Shown here: positions 48,701-57,700 of the stretch, piece by piece
How positions within the stretch are numbered: position 1 is the stretch's first letter
Layout of the letters: each line of letters begins with the position of its first letter
From: Aselliscus stoliczkanus
Taxonomy: Eukaryota; Chordata; Mammalia; Chiroptera; Hipposideridae
NCBI GenBank assembly: GCA_033961575.1
Contig: CM066731.1
Span: 138,005,001 to 138,069,000, forward strand
Length of the DNA: 64,000 nucleotides
Direction of reading: 5' to 3'
Program-made: the position numbers and the translations under genes
Notes under the pieces: model-generated
Told to the model about the DNA's origin: nothing
Seen by the model: the letters and a program-made list of their open reading frames with translations, nothing else
Databases searched by the model: none

Positions 48701-51700
48701 CTGGCCCTCAAATGTGGGATCCGAACCCAGGCTGCTGGCATCCCAAAACCAGCTCTTAACCAATGCGCCACTTGGCCGGCCCTGTAATAAATTTTTTTTT
48801 ATTTAAACATTCACTGTATTGTTTGAGCATACCTCGTACCATATCTTATAAATAGTTTTAAACAAGGAAATATTTTTATTTTACAATGTATTACAATACA
48901 TATCGAATAAACTAATGCAGATTAAACACTTTTAATGATGTAAATAATATAAATTTAATTATACTACATTATCTATAATTTTATTTAAAATTACTCATTT
49001 TTACAAGCATTTAAATAAGCATTTTGTTTAAGAGACAAATTAATCTGACTAAACAAAGTTGATTTTATCTCCTTTTTTTTAGCTTAGAAATGCACATTTT
49101 TCAAAATATAATTCAGGAAAAATGTGTTAAAATACAAGATGGTTCTTGTTTTGTGAAATACTAGTAATAAATATAGGAACTAAAGGATATGTGTTTGGAG
49201 GCTACTTAATGGAAAAATAAACAGAGTTTCAACTATGACATATTAAAGTCTGATTTTTGTCATGCTGGATGCTTATCAACTCTGTTAGGGGAAGAAATTT
49301 ATTTTTAGATGGTCTTGATACTTAACCTGGTGGAGTGCTGTGCTATTTTAATTTTTGATACAATTTTTAGGCAATCTAACCTTTAGTTCTTTAACTTGAT
49401 CAACAGCTTACAAGCAACTACATGAAAGGCTGCTTGAAGAAAACAACATAGAAAGAATAAAATTAATAGAATGTAGTTTGTTGTATGAAATTATGAATTT
49501 CTTTACTGTTTAAATATTCTCCTAATTAATATTATTACCAAGTACTAATATTTGAAAGGCACACAGCCATATTTATTTTTTTTCTCACATTCCACAGATG
49601 TGTTCAAAGCAACATTGTTTTATTGACACAAGCTTTTAGAAGAAAGTTTGTCATTCCTGATTTTATGTCTTTTACCTCTCATATCGATGAGTTATATGAA
49701 AGTGCTAAAAAGCAGTCTGGAGGAAAGGTAATGTTTATGTGAATATTTTCCTAAACCAATCACTTAATAAATTCAGGTCAACTTGAAGTTTAAAGTGTAA
49801 AATTGTATAGTGTTCTTATGTTTTACTAATCAAGAAATTTAAGTTAAATGACACTGTTGAATTAAGTGCTTTTAAAATATTTTAAAAATGTAACTTCAGT
49901 TATTTTGGCTAAAAAAATGTAAGTTTAACAACTCTTTGATTTTCAAATGATTGCGATGGTTTTTAAATCTTTAATAAAAAAAGTAACTATTGGGAATTTC
50001 TGCAGATATATCCTTGAACATTAAGTAAAATGTTTCCAGTTTTTAAAATCCTCTGAATAATACTAAGGGCTATTTTATTTTTTCATATTGTGAAAAACTT
50101 TAGATAGTGGAACCCCATCAGCATAACCCTGATTAAAGAAATTCTCAATTTTTTTTCCCTTAAGAAACAAAAATCAAGTCCTAGTTCCTCTTTTAGACTG
50201 CCTTTTTTAGGAAGAGAGAATGCATTGGAAAACACAGGAGATGATGGAGACTGAGCGAAATTGCTTAGATCTCACCTGTAATTTCGAATCTATTGGGCTT
50301 TAGTTTTTATGAATATTGTTATAAAAGAATATTATAGCTACTGAGTGCTATAAAATAACTATTCATTGGTGGAAGCTAAATTAAGATAAATTTTTTGGTA
50401 GAAGAAAATATTATTTTCCTGTATTATATGTGTTCATTTCTTTCCCATATTTTGATTAGGTTGCAGATTATATTCCTCAACTAGCCAAGTTCAGTCCTGA
50501 TTTGTGGGGTGTATCTGTTTGTACAGTAGATGGACAGAGGTGAGTTTATTTCAAATCCATGAAAACCATCAGTCATTTGTAAAGTAAAAAGTCAGTTGCA
50601 AAACACGCAGGATTTCATGAAGTCCATGAATATAATCTTTGGAAAGTGATCATACTGCAGGCACACAGCTACTGGCAAAAAAGGATCTAGGACAGGGGCC
50701 TGCAAACTTTTGAGACTGAAGAGCCGCCAGAGGTCAGCAAACTGCAGCTCGCGAACCACATGCAGCTCTTTGGGGGCGTACATGTGGCTTTGAAGTAAAA
50801 TTGAAAATAAAACTATCATAGTTTCATTTATAAGATTTTTAAAGGATATTATTCACATAATGTTGATTATATAAAAATATATTTATGGCTCTCGAATAAT
50901 TTTTAAATTGTTGTGAGGGACAGGATTGGCTTTTCTAGGAATCGGCAAACTTTTGAGACTGAATGTACCCAAAGAGCCACATGTGGCTCATGAGCCACAG
51001 TTTGCCGACCCTCATCTAGTAGAATTACGAAAATGATGATGTGTTGGGCCGGCCGAGTGGCGCTATGGTTAAGTGCTGGCTTGGGAAGCCAGTGGCCCCT
51101 GTTTGGTCCCACATGTGAGGGCCAGTGACACTGCCCTCAAAAAAAAAAAAAAAAACGAAAAAAAAATGATGTGAGGGTAATGCAAAGAAAATGATTTGAT
51201 TTTTAAAACCTATGAATTACGGAGAAGCCTTTGGAAAATGGATGAAGTTCTGGAATTTTTTTTTTCAAGAATAACTGTTATGCTGTGAGTCAGACATAAA
51301 GATTTATTATCACATTGTAATTCGGTTTTGTCAATCAAAACAGAAATTTTTTTTTTTTTTCTGAGGGCAGTGTCACTGGCCCTCATATGTGGGACCCAAA
51401 CTGGGACCGCTGGCTTTCCAAGCCAGCGCTTAACCACTGCGCCACTTGGCTGGCCCAGAAAAATATTTTTTTACTCATTTGAGGACTTAGAGATACCATT
51501 TTTCTGGTTTTGTTTTGGTTTGGTTTTTACTAAGGTAATTATTTTTTAATTAAAATATAACATATAAAATATGGTGTACAACTCTTGTGTGTATACAGCT
51601 TGATGAATTTATATCAGAGATGTAATTTTACCATGAATTTTACTAAAACTACAAGTCATTTAGCCTTATAATTTAGGTTTTAATTTTCAAGATAATGTCC

Positions 51701-54700
51701 CAATAAAAGCTTTACTCCATTTGTTAAATTTTGATTTCTTAAGTGCCTTCGTTCTAATTGATCTTTTTAGTTTTTACTTACTATCCTTTAAAAGAACATA
51801 CGGGGCCGGCCGAGTGGCGCGGTGGTTAAGCGCTGGCCTGGGAAGCCAGCGGGCCCCAGTTCGGTCCCACATATGAGGGCCAGTGACACTGCCCTCAAAA
51901 AAAACACGGTGTAGTCCTTTTTTTTTTTTTTTAAAAGAGGGCAGTGTCACTGGCCCTCATGTGGGATCTGAACCAGGGCCACTGGTGTCCCAAGCCAGCT
52001 CTTAACCACTGCACCACTCGGCTGGCCGTAGCCCATTCATTCTTAAGAAAAGGAATCTGAGGCCCAGAGTTCATATAAAACTGAAAGACATGAAACTAGC
52101 ACCTAGGTGTCTTAATTTGTAGTGCATTCTTACCTAGGGAATTTTAAAAGTTGAATTTGGACTAGAATCATATGTATTCTTAAATCCAAAGTTAATAGTA
52201 TGACAGGTTTTTGTGAGGTTTTAGAATGATTGTCAAGTTGAAGAAGATTCAGCCTGAATTAAAGTATTCATATATATAACAGGGAAAATATTTTATTTTT
52301 GTGATATATGGATTCATTTTCCATAATATACTTAGAAGTGAGGTGACCCTCTGACATCTCTGTTAACCAGTTTGCCCAGGAGTAGTTATTAATAATGCTC
52401 AGTTTCATGATGAATGAGTTTCATTGTGAATGAATGAGTACTTGTAACGTGTTAGGGTATTGTTCGGGGCACTTGGGATACTTCAGTGATACAAAGATCT
52501 CTGCCCTTGTGAAGCTTACATTATTATGAGGTCAGTGAGAATTTTTATATTTTCAAACATATTCTCTTCTTCATGTGCCAATTTGGTAACATATTTTTAT
52601 TATGTTGTTGATCTGCATGGTAATAATGACTGCCATTAACGCCAGCCCTATCAAGTTTATAATATTCAATGCCATTTCTTTTAATGGGGCCTGAATTGTG
52701 AGCAGATATGGTTGACAAGGAGAGGCATTTATAGATAGGATCTCAGAGAATGGTATTAAATATAAATGAGCTCCATTTAAAAATTAACCACGGTTTAGCC
52801 ATGATTAAAGCTATTGGTGGAAATATGGTCATTTCCAAAAGGGCTAGTTCATCTTATGTTGTTGAATACAGGTAGGAGGAATAATTTTCCTCAACCCTCA
52901 GAGGAAAATTTTCACGTTACTTATCTAATTTTGAATCATTCTATTACCTGAGTACTTGTAAGCTTTTGCCTTTATTGGCACTAGCCCTTTTAAAATAAAC
53001 ATTTATTTTTTAATATCCAAGTAAACCTGTGGTTGAGTTATGGGGGAAACTTTGTAAATTAGAATTAACATGTGAAATACAATTATTCAGTTAACATTTT
53101 TCCAGTTGATTTTAATTATTTTTTAAATCTTTTAAATAGGCATTCTATTGGAGATACCAAAGTTCCATTTTGTCTTCAGTCCTGTGTAAAACCTTTGAAA
53201 TATGCCATTGCTGTTAATGATCTTGGAACCGAGTATGTACATCGATATGTTGGGAAAGAGCCAAGTGGATTAAGATTCAACAAACTGTTTTTAAATGAAG
53301 ATGGTAAGAATTACATAAAAGTTGATCGGAAGAAAATACTTTATTTTCCCATGTAAATCTAAGTAGTTATTTTTTTCATTTTTTTGAAAAAATTAAAAGC
53401 ATTTGTACTTTCATTTTCACAGAATTCTGTGAAACCCATAGAGGTGGTTTAATCACCTACTTTTTAAAATGATTGTTTTAGGCATCTCATACCACTGGAA
53501 AGTGGGATAAGGAGAGGATGGGGGCAGGAAGTAAGATTTTTCACTTTATAACCAACCACTTATAGGGGATTATCTTGTAAAATCTCACAATGTCTGGAAT
53601 TTGGTTTAAAGTAATTCAGTGGAGTGTAGCTGGGAGTGCTGGGTTGGATTATTATTATATATTGGTAATTATTAGAGCTAAATGCTGGATCCATGGGTTT
53701 TTATATTCTTTTCTTTCTGCTTTTGTATATTGTGTATTTGTACGTATTTGAAAACTTCCATAGTAAGTTTTTAATGGGGGCCTTGGTTAAGATACTGTAT
53801 TTGCGGGCCGGCCAAGTGGCGCTGTGGTTAAGCGCTGGCTTGGGAAGCCAGCGGCCCCGGTTTGGTCCCACATATGAGGGCCAGTGACACTGCCCTCAAA
53901 AGAAACGAAAACAAAAAAAAGCAACAACAACAAAAAGATACTGTATTTGCTTTTTTCGTTTCACAACATTTAATATTTCAAAGAAATACCTTGCGTTAAA
54001 TAAATAGTTGGACAACTAACACGCCTTATTACTTTATAGGAATCCAAAAGAAAAGGGGAGGACAAAGGTAGTTAGTACTTTTGATATGGTGTTTTAAATT
54101 TAAAAGCCAACCTAAGGATTGGTTTCTATTTTTTAATCTTTCAGGTATATGCTAGGATCCTCATTGCATGATGAGTTAAGGTAGAAATGCAGAAAGCAAG
54201 AATGAAGGAATTCAGTGGTTGCAGTAGTAATTGGGAGAAGTATACCTCTGTATTTTTCTTTCAGCTGGATAAAAAAATGAAATGTGATTTGTAGTCAACA
54301 TTATATTTTTAATGAAGTTATAAACTATTATTTTCTTATATTTCTCTTCCGATTTATTTTGAGAGCAATTACATTTTCTCACCTCTTTTATCATAACCTT
54401 TCTATCCTGATGGTACATTTGACTTTATAGAGATTACCATAAACTAGCAACTTTAATAAGGACATTACATGTAGAAGTACCTTATTTATTAAATTCACTG
54501 ACATCAAATGTTAATATGGAAAGAATTAGTACTTTTGTTTTAACAAGATTAAGCGTTTTACAAGAAGAATTAATACTTAGTAAAGCAAAATAGAATAATC
54601 TAGCTGGTTCTGGTGAATTAATTGATTTTTTTTTTTTCTTTAAAGATTTTATTGGGGAATTGGCGGAGGGGAACAGCGTTGGGGAATCGGGGAAGGAGAA

Positions 54701-57700
54701 CAGACAAGTTGCTGTCTTTTTCTTCAGTTTAGTTGCGAAGGATGTTGCTTCACTGTTGGTATTGTCATTGCGCTGTTCCCGGATGAGGCAGATCGGTCGC
54801 TGGCCTCTGGATGTCGCTCACGGCGGCTATTGGCAGCTCACACTTGGCTGCCAGCCGCTCACGCTGGCTGCGGGCCACTCACTGTAGCCTATGGCAGCCC
54901 ACTTCAGCAGGGGCTGCAGCCCACACCATCACCGGGGCTCGCACAGCCCAGCTCCAGGTGGAGCTGTTGTTAGCTGTAGAGGGCAGTGTCACTGGCCCTC
55001 ATGTGGGATCCGAACCGGGGCCGCTGGCATCCCAAAACCAGCACTTAACCAATGCGCCACTCGGCCGGCCCTGAATTAATTGATTTTGAGAGAGGTATTT
55101 AAAGAAGAGAAATTAACAAATACAGGAATTTGAAGGTGAAGTATTTCAGAAACAAAAATAAGTGTGGTCTTGGAGTAAATGAATTTAACATAAGTAATAA
55201 ATTTTTTGCCATCTACATTTATGATTTTAGGACTTAGGATTTATTGACAGCAGTAGTCTTAAGAAAAAAATTCATGATAAGAACTCAGGTATTTAGCACT
55301 GGTTTATAATAACAAATATAAAATTTAACAAGAGATCATGCATTGATATTCTTTGACTTTTTTCTAAGCCCTGAACCAGTACCAGGAATCTTGAAGTAAT
55401 GGAAAAATGAAGACCACTTCTTGCTGAGTTCTGCTTAGGCTCTGTGCTCTAGAGTCTGATTTTAGACTAGTACCAGCCAAAAACGATTTATAGATCTTTT
55501 CTTTTTCATATTTAAAATTTTAAGGGTAGATTTATAGTAAAACTATACACTTTGTGTAGGTACATGTATGATTAGATAATAAAAACGCATGTATTAATAT
55601 TGTGGTAGCTTTATAAAATCGTGGTAAGATTAACATGAAGATAATGAGTAAAGAAATTATAGTTGTTACTTTTCTTTTTAAAGGATTTTTATTAAAATAC
55701 AGCTAACATACAATATTATATTAGTTTCAGGTATACACTATAGTTATTCAGCATTTATATACCTAGTAGTTACTCGTAATATCAGTAGTTTTAAAACGCT
55801 TTACAGCATAAAAAGTTTTAGTCCTATGATAGCATCTATCATTATAAATGAAGAAATAAGTTACTTGATGGAGGTGTAAATTTTATAATACACCGTCTCT
55901 TAGTGAAGTCTTTTTCTGCCTTATAATGAAATTAGGTTAATCAACAAATATTTTGATAGCCTTCCCCTACGTTGTTAACAGTTATGGAAGGTACATGGGC
56001 CTTGATTCTTGGAGTAAATTATCTAGCTAATACCAAGGGATACAGGAAACAATTACATACATTGGAAAAAGAAGACAAACTCAAGCATTGCATACTGCTG
56101 ATCATAAGTGCATAATTGACACAAGCCAAAAATGTATATGTTGGTCTATATGTGTACCAGATTCGAGAAAGAAGAATTAAATTATTTTACATGAGGAAGA
56201 TAGGACTAAATTGTATAGAAATACAAAATTCGGGTGGTTAAGTAAGTGGACACTGCAGGATTAAGCCAAATAGAGAGTTAATTTTATATGGCCCTGTAAA
56301 ATTCCAGTATAATAACTAAAATATAAATGTCCATATTAAACTGAACATCAATACTTTTTAACTCTTAGCAAATTTTAACATAGCCTCTATTATGGCCACA
56401 TCTTTTTAATGAAGTTCAGACTTCGCAATTTTAAAGTTTTTTTCTAGTATAATATGAAAGAACTCTGTTTTATTGCCTTGGAGTAAGACTAAATACTTAC
56501 TAAAATTAATCAGTTTTGTGCATTCTGGTTAAAAACATGCCCATAAATTTCAGATGTTACCTATGTCCATTTTATAATCATACCAAGCAAATATTTGGCA
56601 TTTAATAGCAGCTTTTAGTAATTATCCTTAATGTTATTACTGCTATCATGAATATTTTTAAATTAAAATCTCTAAATCAAACCCTTCAATTCTTCTCTCC
56701 AACTTATGGCAGAGCAGAAAAAAAGTAGATTTTTACAGTCATAGGTTTTAGACTAAGGTTTTATACTGCAGTAAATGCTGGTATTATGTTACAGTATCTG
56801 CCTGGCTTTTGAGCCAGATGCTGCGTGAGTGAGGGGTTGCTTACATCTAAAAAATTGCTCTGTCATGCCATGAAATGTTTTAATATTCTTTGAAAGATTT
56901 TCTTGAATGTAGTTTACGTAGTATTTGCTGAATATTTTATGATTTAGAAAATATTAAATGCGCACATCTGTGTGGTGCCATTTGGAATACACATATTAGC
57001 AGCCTCGTGGGGCCCTAAAGTTAGACCTGATAATGTAAAAAAAAAAAACCCATGAAATAGCAGGGACATGAATATCTACACAAAGTATAGATCTGTTTAG
57101 CACAGCTGAATTTCCATATCCTGCTTCCTGTCTGCTGTGGTTTTTCTTTCATGTGGATAAAATTGGCAACTTTGTTTCTTGTCTCTCTCTTGCTATGTAC
57201 TATTTTTCTGTTACATCAGCTGCTCTCATTTTGTGTGATCTCAGAAAGCAAAACTTCTCAGTATAATCGAAATGGCAAAATCTTGATTATAATACTCATA
57301 TTATACTAAGTTTTATTTCAGCTTTACGAACTAGTCATTATAATGGGTAACCCAAAACTGTTAATACAATGTTTAAAGCATAGCTATTAAGTCACATTGT
57401 TGATCTTACTTGTATATTGAGGAAAACTGATAGATTGTTTCCCAATTTTCTGTCTATTGATTTTTTTTAATTAAAAAAATTTTAACAGCTTTATTGACAT
57501 ATACGTTTTTAGATACTTCCATACCATATAATTCACCCATTTAAAGTGTACAGTTCAGTAGCTTTTAGTGTATTTGTAGAGTTGTGCAACCATCACCCCA
57601 AGTCAATTTTGAGATACTTTTATCACCTCAGAAAGATACCCTGCACCCATTATTAGTATCCATTTCTCTTCTACCCTGGCAACTAGTAAGTTACTTTCTG

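Larger units (their letters stand above)
43643..49597 (+). other. GLS intron 3 (6.0 kb)
   Basis: Begins GTAAAA, ends TTCCACAG. Contains a short SINE (44555), a mariner hairpin MITE (47164), and a palindromic mariner remnant with a nested long SINE (47525-48836). Otherwise A/T-rich with no exon-like segment recognised. Confidence 0.9.
50540..53139 (+). other. GLS intron 5 (2.6 kb)
   Basis: GTGAGT to AAATAG. Contains a hAT MITE close to exon 5 and four short SINEs within 1 kb in alternating orientation (listed separately). Confidence 0.9.

Noticed and set aside
53072..53356. 94-residue frame around GLS exon 6
   Set aside because: Only 53140-53303 is exon. The flanking residues are intron read-through upstream of the acceptor and past the GTAAGA donor.
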